From Bacteroidota bacterium (lineage in GTDB: Bacteria > Bacteroidota > Bacteroidia > JACCXN01), in the NCBI GenBank assembly GCA_013696965.1, contig JACCXN010000005.1, positions 8,016-72,015 of the forward strand: a stretch of DNA of 64,000 nucleotides, in the 5' to 3' direction. Below, piece by piece: positions 35,968 to 45,154 of the stretch. The first letter of the stretch is position 1. Each line of letters starts with the position of its first letter. A program made the translations under genes and the position numbers. The notes below the pieces were generated by a model. That model saw only the letters and a list, made by a program, of their open reading frames with translations. It was not told the DNA's origin and made no database searches.

Positions 35968-37908
35968 TTATGCTTGTTTATCAAGAGAGAAACATACTAA
36001 AACAGTAGTTTCTTTATCTTTTATAAATTTAATTTCTCCGTTTAATTGCTCCACAAGGCTATGAACAAGGGTTAATCCCAGTGAATCTAAATTTTTAAAA
36101 TCTATTTCTCCTGGAAATCCAATTCCATTATCAACTACTCTTAAGCAATAAATTGAACCTGTTTTTTGAAATTCAACTCTGACCCTACCCTTAGGCTCTA
36201 CTGTAATTCCATGCTTTAATGAATTAGAAACAAGTTCATTTAAAATTAAGCCACAGGGAATCATTTTATCCAATGGAAGATCATGACTTTCAATATTAAA
36301 TTCCATTTCAGTCAATGGAGAATCAGACATTGATTTAATAAAATAACATAAATCAGAAAAATATTCTTTAACATTTAAGCTTTTAAAATCGGTTGCTGCA
36401 TATAATTTATCATGTATCATGGCCATGCATTTAATTTTATTGTTGAACTGTGCAACTACCTGAGGAGCAGACATGGTAGGATTGTAATGCAATTGGAGGT
36501 TGAGTAAACTTGAAATAAGTTGCAAATTATTTTTAACCCTATGGTGAATTTCCTTAAGCATCAATTCCTTTTCTAAATTTTGGTTTTCCAACCGAATCGT
36601 TCTATCTTTTACAGCCGTTTCAAGTTTTAAATTAATACCCTTCTTTTCTTTATTTCTTTTATATAACACAATTCCCCCTGCAAATAAAATAATTACACTT
36701 ACAGATAATGACAGGCTAGTTAACCTGCTTTTTTCTTCCGCTAAATTATGCTCGATGTTTATTAAATTCAGTTTGAAAATTTCTTTCTCGTTTTTTTCTG
36801 ATTCATATTTTTTTTCTAAGTCTGTTAATTTTTGCAAATTATCCTCTTCAATTATTTTTTCTTTGATGGAATCAAAATTCAAACGACAATTATACGCGGA
36901 TAAGTAATCCTTTTGGGAAGCATAAAGCTCAGCCAATTTCTTATTGGCCATCAAAATAATGTTTCTGTTACCTATTTCATTAGCCTTTTCGATGCTTTCA
37001 TAAAAGTAGGTAGCTGCCTCATCAAAGCGACTCTGATTAAAAAGCAGATTTCCAATATTATAATGGGAGAACGTAATAAATGTTTTTTCTCCTATTTCTT
37101 CAAAAATTTGTTTTGATTTTAAATAATACACCAATGCCTCGGAAAATTTTTTCTGATAATTATACACATTGGCTATATTCCCCAAATTAAAGGCCTGGCT
37201 TCGTTTATTGTTTACTTTTTGGTTAATATTTAAAGCTTTATTATAAAAAAAAAGAGATTTTTCAAAATTTTCCTCCTCCAGGTAAATACTGCCTAAATTA
37301 TTGTATCCCTGCACCAATTTTAAGGTATCGTGGATTTCACAAGCCATATCTATAGCCTGCACAAAGAATTTTTTAGCACTCCTGAAATTTTTATTTTTCA
37401 ATAAAATGCTTCCAATGCTAAGGTGTGCGTAACACAATCCTTCTTTATCCTTTAATTTTTCCAGATACTTTAAACTTAAAAGGTTGATTTGAACTCCTTG
37501 AATATACTTTTCCTGCTGACTATATATATTGCCTATATTGAGGTAAGAATCTACAATTCCTTGGTTATCGCTAATTTTTTTATAGTATTTTAATGCTTTC
37601 AGATTATTCTCAATGCCAAGTTCATAATCACTTTTCACAAAGCATATTCGTCCAAGCATAAGGTAAGAATTTGCAATTCCCAGTGTAAAGTTTTCTTTTT
37701 CGGAAATTGCAAGTGCTTCAAGTATATATGCTTTTGCTGAATCAGGATTTTGAGTATAGATGTTTTTTGAAACTTTATACAATAAGTTTACTCTTACTGT
37801 ATCTTGGGACGTATTTTTTAATTCGATTAAAAGTGAATCTAAAGTCTCTGAATATATATTTAGAGAAAAAATAGTGAATAATACTAAAACAAGGATTTTC
37901 TTTAACAT
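35968..37908 (-). CDS. TPR sensor histidine kinase (HisKA_2 type)
   Basis: A signal peptide, then seven or more TPRs (about 40-350), a coiled-coil, one membrane helix (about 397-415), a HisKA_2 domain with His456 in the motif EIHHRVKNNLQLISSLL, and an ATPase domain (N-box LVSNSLKHG, G1 DNGIGFP, then SLGLTLVHSLVEQL). The TPR part is periplasmic. I place the start at Met19 of the longest frame (ATG at 37908) because a clean signal peptide (MLKKILVLVLFTIFSLNIYS) follows. No response regulator lies next to it, so it is an orphan. Confidence 0.88.
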   Translation of the reverse strand: MLKKILVLVLFTIFSLNIYSETLDSLLIELKNTSQDTVRVNLLYKVSKNIYTQNPDSAKAYILEALAISEKENFTLGIANSYLMLGRICFVKSDYELGIENNLKALKYYKKISDNQGIVDSYLNIGNIYSQQEKYIQGVQINLLSLKYLEKLKDKEGLCYAHLSIGSILLKNKNFRSAKKFFVQAIDMACEIHDTLKLVQGYNNLGSIYLEEENFEKSLFFYNKALNINQKVNNKRSQAFNLGNIANVYNYQKKFSEALVYYLKSKQIFEEIGEKTFITFSHYNIGNLLFNQSRFDEAATYFYESIEKANEIGNRNIILMANKKLAELYASQKDYLSAYNCRLNFDSIKEKIIEEDNLQKLTDLEKKYESEKNEKEIFKLNLINIEHNLAEEKSRLTSLSLSVSVIILFAGGIVLYKRNKEKKGINLKLETAVKDRTIRLENQNLEKELMLKEIHHRVKNNLQLISSLLNLQLHYNPTMSAPQVVAQFNNKIKCMAMIHDKLYAATDFKSLNVKEYFSDLCYFIKSMSDSPLTEMEFNIESHDLPLDKMIPCGLILNELVSNSLKHGITVEPKGRVRVEFQKTGSIYCLRVVDNGIGFPGEIDFKNLDSLGLTLVHSLVEQLNGEIKFIKDKETTVLVCFSLDKQA

Positions 37909-38166
37909 GTGAAAAAGTATAAAATCGAAAAAATATAGAGTTAAATATGAATAAAAAAACAATTACTTCTGACGAAGGAAAAATAAATAAAAAATTCTGT
38001 ATTGTGTTTGTATTTTAATGAATTCCCCTGGAAAAAAGAAAATATTTTATTTAATATGTATAGATGAATCAAGACTGTTTTTCATTAAAAAGCAGGTCAA
38101 TAAAATTAAAATCTTCTGTATTACTAATAAAATCAATAAATTTAGCGCTTTATATTAAATGAAAAG

Positions 38167-39510
38167 ATGTTTTTTCAAATATTAAAAATAATTGTTCGAA
38201 TTGCTGTAGGTTTCTATTACCGTAGGACCTATGTAAAGGGAATGGAAAACATACCTATGGACAGGCCGGTTCTGCTTGCTTCCAATCATCCCAATGCCTT
38301 TATGGATGCAATTGTACTCACTTTGTTTTTCCCACGTAGGGTTTTTTCATTGGCACGTTCAGATGTTTTTGATACTGCTGTTAAAAGAAAAGTGATGCGT
38401 TATTTTCGGATTATGCCTGTATACCGTATCCAGGACGGGGCTGACCAATTGTATAAGAATACAGAAATCTTTGAAAAATGCCATACTTTATTAAATCAAA
38501 AATCAGGAATTCTTATTTTTCCGGAAGGTATTTGCATACAGGAAAGAAGGTTAAGAAAACTAAGAAAAGGGTTAGCCAGAATCGCCTTCGGCTCAATGGA
38601 GGTCGCTGATTTCAAAATGGATCTTTGCATTGTTCCTGTTGGTATCAATTATACCAAACCAGCCAGGCATGGAGGTGATCTTTTTTTAAATATAGATGCC
38701 CCCATAGAAGTTGAATCCTACCTTGATCAGTACAATACGGATAAAATAAGGACCATTAACAAATTAACAGCAGATGTTGAAAAGGCAATGTCTAAACTTA
38801 TTGTTGTAATAGAAGATTTCAAGGATGATGAATTGGTAGGCCAATTGGAATCATTATTAGAAAATGATCCAAAATTATTTGGAGATAATAAATTAAATCC
38901 GGTAGAAAAAGATTTTATTATAAGCCGTAAAATCACACATGGGTTAAGCGATTTTAAAAAGAATAGCCCTACTGGTTTTCAAGAACTAAAATTAAAAGTA
39001 AGAGAATTTTTTGCAATTCTTAATTTGCAGGGATTCAAGCTGGAATTATTGAACAGAGCTATTCTTGATAAAAGTATAATAAGCTTGATTGTTCCGAAAC
39101 TTTTTTTCGCTATTGCAACCCTGCCAATTTTTATGGTTGGTAGTATTCTAAATTATATACCCTACCGTTTTCCTTTTCTGCTAACAAAAAAAATTGTAAA
39201 AAGCAATGTTGAATTTTTCTCTTCCATTAATTTAACCATTGGCACACTCATTTTTATTTTTTACTATCTCTTAATCTCTGTACTAACTGTTGTTCTTTTC
39301 AATAGCAGCTTTGTTCCTTTATTATTAATTGCTGGACCATTTACAGGAAAATTTGCTCTTTATTATAGAAACAAATTAGTTCAAATAGTGGCCTTGTATA
39401 AAATGAAAAACGAGCATGAATTAGCTGGAAAACTAATCAAAAATAAAAATGATATTGTTGAAAAAATTGAAAATTTAATTCATTCCATGGAGAAAGAAAA
39501 AGTATATTGA
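38167..39510 (+). CDS. PlsC-type 1-acylglycerol-3-phosphate acyltransferase
   Basis: The acyltransferase domain (about 18-210) has the catalytic SNHPNAFMD block (NHx4D: His and Asp) and the substrate-binding FPEGICIQERRLRKLRKG. It transfers a fatty acyl group to lysophosphatidate or a similar lysolipid at the inner membrane. The C-terminal half (about 315-420) adds three or four membrane helices not found in short PlsC proteins; such long forms are common in Bacteroidota. It is transcribed alone, divergent from the TPR kinase. Confidence 0.87.
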   Translation: MFFQILKIIVRIAVGFYYRRTYVKGMENIPMDRPVLLASNHPNAFMDAIVLTLFFPRRVFSLARSDVFDTAVKRKVMRYFRIMPVYRIQDGADQLYKNTEIFEKCHTLLNQKSGILIFPEGICIQERRLRKLRKGLARIAFGSMEVADFKMDLCIVPVGINYTKPARHGGDLFLNIDAPIEVESYLDQYNTDKIRTINKLTADVEKAMSKLIVVIEDFKDDELVGQLESLLENDPKLFGDNKLNPVEKDFIISRKITHGLSDFKKNSPTGFQELKLKVREFFAILNLQGFKLELLNRAILDKSIISLIVPKLFFAIATLPIFMVGSILNYIPYRFPFLLTKKIVKSNVEFFSSINLTIGTLIFIFYYLLISVLTVVLFNSSFVPLLLIAGPFTGKFALYYRNKLVQIVALYKMKNEHELAGKLIKNKNDIVEKIENLIHSMEKEKVY

Positions 39511-39550
39511 ACATAATAGCATTCAAATAAAGACTTTATGTTTTTTTATA

Positions 39551-40609
39551 TCAATCCTTTACCCTACTAAAAGATAAAGCATTAAGAATCCATTTTGGCA
39601 ATGCTTTCCCAGTGTTTCTGTTCTTAACGTTCAGATACCATCCGAGCTTTTTCACAATCGGAATTTTATGTGTTTCTACAAATTCGATTAAAGTTCCATC
39701 AGGATCCTCAATATAACTAAAATGTCCTGCTGCTTCACCCATATCAAAAGTATTGGAGCTGTCTACTGTAAAAGGGAAACCTTTGTTTTCACATTCGCTT
39801 TTCAAACTGCTCATATCCTGAACATCAAAACATAAATGGATAAATCCCTGGTCGCCCCAATACCTGTTTTTGAAAATCTTATTGGGCTTTACTCCTGTTA
39901 TTTGTATAAGTTCAATTGATCCTGCACCCAATAATTCACTAAAAGTGCCCGTGTTAGCTTTTGTGCGTTTTAGCAATACTCTTCTGAATGTGGCATGTCC
40001 TCCCGGAAGTGCTTGTAAATCTTCAAAATTTCCTGTAACATCATAAACCACCTTATTGTAGTCGAGAATACCACTGTAAAGAGCCATTGATTTTTCTATA
40101 TCAGAAACACCAATCATGCAACCAGAAATACCACCAGTGGCATGTTTTCCGGTTCCAAACCATTCATCTCCTTTTGAAATCTGGAAAATCATTCCATAAG
40201 GATCCTTTAAAAAGAAATGTTCATTTCCTGCCGGATCTTTATTAATTTCACTTATTACCTGAGTTCCCTCCGATTTAAAAAAAATGAGTGCATCGTTTAT
40301 GTTTCTGGTTTTTACTTGAGCAACAAAAATCCCCAAATCCCCAAGCTGAATATCATAACCAACCTCTTCTGGTTTCCTGCTAGTATACTGCCAAATTTCA
40401 AGGCCACCGCCACCTTGCAGATTCAATGCTAATACTGCACTGCGAGAATGTACTTTCTCACCTGTATATTTTGTCATTAAAGCTGCTTCGGCACTTTCTT
40501 GAAAAATCGGAATATCCAAACCGAAATTTTTCCTATACCATTTCCAGGCTTTTTTTACATCTGGAATCCCTACTCCTATTTGTTGAATGCCGCTAATATT
40601 TTTAGCCAT
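39551..40609 (-). CDS. VOC-family protein with two glyoxalase-type domains
   Basis: Two vicinal-oxygen-chelate modules are visible: residues 1-135 (GIQQIGVGIPDVKKAWKWYRKNFG through NEHFFLKDPYGMIFQI) and 145-320 (GCMIGVSDIEKSMALYSGIL through HFSYIEDPDGTLIEFVET). These proteins bind a metal and act as glyoxalases, dioxygenases or resistance proteins; which reaction this one performs is unclear. The length of 352 fits the two-module dioxygenase-like group. It lies 26 bp after the SDR gene on the same strand, so they probably form a unit. Confidence 0.8.
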   Translation of the reverse strand: MAKNISGIQQIGVGIPDVKKAWKWYRKNFGLDIPIFQESAEAALMTKYTGEKVHSRSAVLALNLQGGGGLEIWQYTSRKPEEVGYDIQLGDLGIFVAQVKTRNINDALIFFKSEGTQVISEINKDPAGNEHFFLKDPYGMIFQISKGDEWFGTGKHATGGISGCMIGVSDIEKSMALYSGILDYNKVVYDVTGNFEDLQALPGGHATFRRVLLKRTKANTGTFSELLGAGSIELIQITGVKPNKIFKNRYWGDQGFIHLCFDVQDMSSLKSECENKGFPFTVDSSNTFDMGEAAGHFSYIEDPDGTLIEFVETHKIPIVKKLGWYLNVKNRNTGKALPKWILNALSFSRVKD

Positions 40610-40635
40610 TATCTATTTAAATTAATGAAAGTAAA

Positions 40636-41427
40636 TCAGGTAGTTTTAAATAGTCGAACCACTTTTAAATAAAGTGCGGGTAAATATCTTTTAAAATAAA
40701 CAGTAAAAGTTTCGTATCCGCCTATGTAAACCTCTGTTTTTCCTCTATTTATTGCTTTTATAATAAGATATGCACATTTTTTGGCTTCCATTCCCTTTGA
40801 TTGACCATCACCCATTAGGTTATATGGCTCACCGGTTTCTGTAATTGCATTTATTGTAACATTTGTTTTTATCCATCCAGGACAAGCCATTACAACCTTT
40901 ATATTGTTGTGTAAAACCTCCTCGCGTAAAGAATCAAAAAAACCATGAAGAGCATGCTTGGATGATGCATAAGCTGATCTTAAGGAAATTCCAATTTTTC
41001 CTAGAATACTGCTGGTTACAATTATATATCCATAGTTTTGTTTGATCATGTATGGTAAGATTGCTTTAGTTAATGCAACATAACTAAAAAAATTAACTTC
41101 CATTATTCTTCTGTCAATATCAAGTGGGGTATTAACAACAAGCGAGCGTTGGCTTATTCCCCCGTTATTGATTAACATATCAATTCTTCCAAAAAGTTTT
41201 ACAGCAATCTCTGCTTTCGATTCAAGAGAAGGTATATCCATTAAATCTAAAGGTAGTATATGAACATCTGCAGGATTTTTACACAAGTTTTTTACCCTGT
41301 TCAGCTCCTCCTCCCTTCTGGATGATAGTATTAATTTAGCACCACGGTTTGCCAGGTCAAGCGAAAGTGCTTCCCCAATTCCGGATGAAGCTCCCGTTAT
41401 CCATATTACCTTATTTCTGTAATCCAT
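40636..41427 (-). CDS. SDR family oxidoreductase
   Basis: A classical short-chain dehydrogenase of 263 residues: TGASSGIG at 11-18, NNGG at 87-90, catalytic Ser139/Ser140, Tyr153 and Lys157 (YASSK), and the PGWIKTN stretch after the active site. The C-terminus has a hydrophobic, basic tail (about 245-263), as in the DHRS7-like membrane-associated branch. The substrate is unknown. The VOC gene follows at 26 bp. Confidence 0.85.
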   Translation of the reverse strand: MDYRNKVIWITGASSGIGEALSLDLANRGAKLILSSRREEELNRVKNLCKNPADVHILPLDLMDIPSLESKAEIAVKLFGRIDMLINNGGISQRSLVVNTPLDIDRRIMEVNFFSYVALTKAILPYMIKQNYGYIIVTSSILGKIGISLRSAYASSKHALHGFFDSLREEVLHNNIKVVMACPGWIKTNVTINAITETGEPYNLMGDGQSKGMEAKKCAYLIIKAINRGKTEVYIGGYETFTVYFKRYLPALYLKVVRLFKTT

Positions 41428-41501
41428 TACTTCTTAATAATAAAATTTTATCAACCATTTTCATAAATATAATCTAGTGATTTTGGTAAGAACAGCTTAA
41501 A

Positions 41502-42317
41502 TTAGTTTAGAATAGATTTCCTGATTTTTATTAATTTGATTAACAATTCTTCAAGCTTGTCAAGTTGAAGCATATTTGCCCCGTCTGAAAGAGCTTTAGC
41601 GGGATTAGGATGGGTTTCAATAAAAATACCGTCTACTCCTACTGCAATGCCTGCTTTTGCAATTGTTTCAATCATTTCAGGACGGCCACCTGTTATTCCG
41701 GATTCCTGGTTTGGTTGCTGAAGGGAATGGGTTACATCAAGCACAACGGGAACATTGTTTTTCTGCATTTCTGGTATTCCTCTGTAATCTACAACAAGAT
41801 CATTGTAGCCAAAAGTTGTTCCTCTTTCAGTTAGCATTACATTGTTATTCCCGCTTTGCTTTATTTTATCTACAGCATGTTTCATTGCATTTGCGGATAA
41901 AAACTGGCCTTTTTTAACATTTACAAATTTTCCTGTATTGGCTGCTGCAACTAAAAGATCAGTTTGTCTACATAAAAAAGCAGGGATTTGAAGAACATCA
42001 ACATATTTTGCAGCCAGCAGTGCATCTTCTGGAGAGTGAATATCGGTAAGGGTAGGAATAGAATATTTTCCACCAACTTTTTTGATCATTTCAAGTCCTG
42101 CTTTATCACCAATTCCTGTAAAGGAATCAAGTCTTGATCTGTTGGCCTTTTTAAAAGATGCTTTGAAAATAAATGGAATTTCCAATTTATCGGTTATTCC
42201 AATTATACGTTCTGCAATTTCCATAACAACATCTTCCCCTTCAATAACACAGGGGCCGGCAATAAGAAAAAAATTCCCTTTAGCGGTGAATTTTATATTT
42301 GGTATTTTATCAATCAT
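41502..42317 (-). CDS. kdsA: 3-deoxy-8-phosphooctulonate synthase KdsA
   Basis: KdsA condenses arabinose 5-phosphate with phosphoenolpyruvate to make Kdo 8-phosphate for lipopolysaccharide. The protein has the family blocks FLIAGPCVIEGEDV, FKASFKKANRSRLDSFTG, FLCRQTDLLVAAA, and VVLDVTHSLQQPNQESG with the conserved His. The length, 271, is standard. Its ATG overlaps the stop codon of the DUF5723 gene by 1 base (TGATG), so translation of the two is coupled. Confidence 0.96.
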   Translation of the reverse strand: MIDKIPNIKFTAKGNFFLIAGPCVIEGEDVVMEIAERIIGITDKLEIPFIFKASFKKANRSRLDSFTGIGDKAGLEMIKKVGGKYSIPTLTDIHSPEDALLAAKYVDVLQIPAFLCRQTDLLVAAANTGKFVNVKKGQFLSANAMKHAVDKIKQSGNNNVMLTERGTTFGYNDLVVDYRGIPEMQKNNVPVVLDVTHSLQQPNQESGITGGRPEMIETIAKAGIAVGVDGIFIETHPNPAKALSDGANMLQLDKLEELLIKLIKIRKSILN

Positions 42318-43564
42318 CAGAATCTTCTATGAATAGCTATAAATGCACTGTTTCCTGAAGTTATTGCAGGAAACAGAAAACCTTCCAGGTTATCAGTGCC
42401 CAAAGTTAAGGTAAAATATTCTTTAATCAAGGCTCTAATTGCCAATCCTGAATTTAATCCTCCATATCCGCCAAAATCAAGCCGTGCTGAAATTTTAAAT
42501 ACTGGAGTTATTTGATAAATTCCACTTATATAATAATTAACATTGTAGTTAGCCAATACCCTGTATTTGATTCCCCCCATTACTGATAAATCCTCGTTGA
42601 TTGTGAAAATCTCTGCCAAATGAAAAAAGGCAGGCAGTACTGTTGTATAACTCTTTTTAACATCTGAAGCCTGTGAAACCAAACTACTATCAGAAAAACC
42701 AGAATCAAAAACAGAATCCCTCAGAATGAAAATGTCATCAAAAGAAAAATGATGGAAACGATAATTTGTATCAACAGTATATTGAGTTGCATTTTTGTTC
42801 CATCTTATTAATCCCAAATCCCTAACCTCAAGTAGTATGCGATGTTGCAGGGTATCTAAAGTCCCGAAATTTATGGTGGTGAAAAGATCAAGTGAAACCC
42901 CTACTCCATTAGTATATTGAAATCCAATTCTTTCTGGATCTGTTCGCCTGAGATTAAGCAATAAATCAACATCAACAAATTCTAATCCTGGTGCGGTGTA
43001 AACATTTGCTATGGGCATAGTTAAGCTTTGATGCTGATTTCCTCTTAAAACCGATAGGCCTATTCCGGATTTTCCCTGGTTAAAAATAATCCCTCCCTCA
43101 ATTTGTTGGTAACTAAGTAAATTAAATTCAAAACCGCTTAAATCTGCCGTTTTATCCTCAAAACGAGAGTTGCCAAAAAAACCTAAATTAAAAAAGTCTC
43201 GGCTAAATTCTCCATTGGTATGCTTGCGGCTTCTAAGGCCCATATACCAAGCCATGTTGGATTTACCAAAAAAAGAATCGGGTGAAACTATGAAATGTGC
43301 TCCTAAATTAATATCACCACCAAATTGGTTTAGGCTATCCAATTTATTGAATGACCTTTCTCTTGATTGATTATTAATTTCTTTTTTTAATAAAAATTTA
43401 CTTGTAAAATCATTGGTAAGGGAAGTTGAATTTAAGTCATAAGAGCCATCAATTCCTACTTGAAGCGCAACATTTGGAGAATAATAATCAAAAGGTGAAT
43501 TATTAGTCTGGGCATTCAGCATTAAGCTGAAAGCAAGCCAGAATAAGAGTAAAAGGATTTTCAT
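42317..43564 (-). CDS. DUF5723-type outer-membrane beta-barrel protein
   Basis: A signal peptide (about 1-18, ending LNAQ) is followed by alternating polar/hydrophobic beta-strand sequence to the end, with a final aromatic residue (HRRF), typical of an outer-membrane barrel. The N-terminal part and pattern fit the DUF5723 proteins of Bacteroidota. Role unknown; the coupling to kdsA suggests a link to outer-membrane assembly, but that is only an inference from position. Confidence 0.75.
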   Translation of the reverse strand: MKILLLLFWLAFSLMLNAQTNNSPFDYYSPNVALQVGIDGSYDLNSTSLTNDFTSKFLLKKEINNQSRERSFNKLDSLNQFGGDINLGAHFIVSPDSFFGKSNMAWYMGLRSRKHTNGEFSRDFFNLGFFGNSRFEDKTADLSGFEFNLLSYQQIEGGIIFNQGKSGIGLSVLRGNQHQSLTMPIANVYTAPGLEFVDVDLLLNLRRTDPERIGFQYTNGVGVSLDLFTTINFGTLDTLQHRILLEVRDLGLIRWNKNATQYTVDTNYRFHHFSFDDIFILRDSVFDSGFSDSSLVSQASDVKKSYTTVLPAFFHLAEIFTINEDLSVMGGIKYRVLANYNVNYYISGIYQITPVFKISARLDFGGYGGLNSGLAIRALIKEYFTLTLGTDNLEGFLFPAITSGNSAFIAIHRRF

Positions 43565-43619
43565 AGCTAAAAGTTATTTAGCTAAATTTAAGAAAATTTC
43601 AGGATAAGTTTTTTTCTTG

Positions 43620-44843
43620 TTAATTGAATTTCTTCAACTCCTGCTTTACAGCATCTTTATGAATAGTAAAGGACATTATCTTTAGTTTGATGTAATCTTC
43701 ATGATAAAAATAATATCCTTTGTTTTTACCATTAAAACCGCCACTTCCAGAGTCCTTTATCAGGAACCAATTCCCATTTGGTTTTTCAAGGTATCCAATA
43801 AGATGAATAGCATGATCATCGGTAGTAGTATTGTTTGAAAACCTAAGTTGTCTTGCATTTTCATCTATATATGCCGAAGGTATGTCATAGGTAGGAACCA
43901 TGGCAAGTTCAGAATGAGAGTCATAACCTGTTTCAGAAACATCTCCTCCAATAGCAATTGTAAAGCCTGATTTAGAGGCACTTTTAATGATGTTCATAAA
44001 ATCATCAAGAGGAACATTGTAATAATCCTTACTTCTCCACCAATTATCGGGTACATCGTAAAGGCTTTGTTTCCAGTATGGGTTCTCCATCAAGGACATA
44101 AAATCAACATAATCATCCGGATTAATTTTAGCTACATTTTTAAGGTATTCCTGTGGACTTATGTTTTTTCCGTTAACTGTCACTGTTGTAGGAGGAACAC
44201 CAATATAATAGTTCAGGATAGATTTAACTGTGGCAACAGCTTGTTCTTCATTCCAGTTAGAGGATGTTTTAATAAATTGCAGGTAATCGTTCATTTCCTT
44301 GAACATTAAATTGTGATCGTGAAATCTTCTCCCGTTTTTCAGCCCGTTATAAGCCTCAAGAGGAACAAGACCATGGGTTTTCATCATCCTTTTCACAGCA
44401 TTAGTTTCAGATCCTTCACCGAATTCTGATTTGCCTCTTGTTTTTACAAACTCACGTGCTTTTTCAATATACTCATAATACACAATATAAAGTTCGGAAA
44501 GCTTTATCTGCTGGCCTGTTTGCCTGAATATTTCAGATTCATAAAAAGAGGAGGTGGAAAAACACCAACAAGTACCTGTTTCACCTTGAGAAATAGGCTT
44601 ATTGCACCAGGAGGATTTAAATTCATCAACAGAAACGGGAACATCTAAGCCAGAAAAATCCATTTTAAAGGATTTTTTCTCTTCCTTTTTTGGGCTATTT
44701 GATTCTAAATTACTCTTTTGTATTTCTTCATAGAAACCTGGAACATATGGTTTATAAACACCTTTGTCTTTTTTTTGTTCTTGGGAAAACAATGTAAATG
44801 TTGAAAACAACCCCACCATTAGTAACAATATCTTTTGCTTCAT
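43620..44843 (-). CDS. Exported papain-like (C1) cysteine protease, bleomycin-hydrolase-like
   Basis: After a signal peptide (about 1-20), a 407-residue protein with the C1 fold: oxyanion Gln and catalytic Cys in QGETGTCWCFSTSSF, catalytic His in TDDHAIHLIGY, and the third block FLIKDSGSGG. In that third block the usual Asn of the Asn-Ser-Trp motif is replaced by Asp and the Trp by Gly. Similar blocks occur in Bacteroidota members of the bleomycin hydrolase/aminopeptidase C branch, so the enzyme may well be active. It would work in the periplasm or outside. A -7 box lies 16 bp upstream. Confidence 0.82.
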   Translation of the reverse strand: MKQKILLLMVGLFSTFTLFSQEQKKDKGVYKPYVPGFYEEIQKSNLESNSPKKEEKKSFKMDFSGLDVPVSVDEFKSSWCNKPISQGETGTCWCFSTSSFYESEIFRQTGQQIKLSELYIVYYEYIEKAREFVKTRGKSEFGEGSETNAVKRMMKTHGLVPLEAYNGLKNGRRFHDHNLMFKEMNDYLQFIKTSSNWNEEQAVATVKSILNYYIGVPPTTVTVNGKNISPQEYLKNVAKINPDDYVDFMSLMENPYWKQSLYDVPDNWWRSKDYYNVPLDDFMNIIKSASKSGFTIAIGGDVSETGYDSHSELAMVPTYDIPSAYIDENARQLRFSNNTTTDDHAIHLIGYLEKPNGNWFLIKDSGSGGFNGKNKGYYFYHEDYIKLKIMSFTIHKDAVKQELKKFN

Positions 44844-44859
44844 TTTTTTATATTTTTGA

Positions 44860-44867
44860 CAAATTTA
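44860..44867 (-). promoter_or_regulatory. Candidate -7 box for the C1 protease gene
   Basis: On the minus strand TAAATTTG, matching TAnnTTTG, 16 bases upstream of the ATG at 44843. Confidence 0.4.
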
Positions 44868-45154
44868 AGAGAATTTCAAAGACTTTATATGAAAATTATA
44901 ACCTGAGTTTCATTTAAAATTATAATTCATACAATTTGTCAGAGATTCCTCACCCTGTTCAGAATAAGGAATCAATGAAAGGTTACAGGAGTATCATTTG
45001 AAAATTGACCTTAGGTTAATAAGTTACTAACCAGATAAAATGCGATGAATTGTAAATTCCACTAATTAAAAAATCTCCCTTCAGTTAATCCTTGCATTTA
45101 TTACTGAATTAAGAATTTAATAAAAGTGTTTTTAAAAGTAATAAATATGGAATT
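44868..45154. other. Intergenic region between the C1 protease and the TonB receptor genes
   Basis: The full gap is 44844-45154. Apart from the promoter box at 44860 and the dispersed repeat at 44927-44959, I see only AT-rich sequence, with no frame or hairpin worth naming. Confidence 0.35.
44927..44959 (-). repeat. Dispersed repeat, copy 2
   Basis: Read on the minus strand: AACAGGGTGAGGAATCTCTG followed by ACAAATTGTATGA, 30 of 33 positions like the copy at 18378-18410. It lies between the C1 protease and the TonB receptor genes. Confidence 0.5.
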
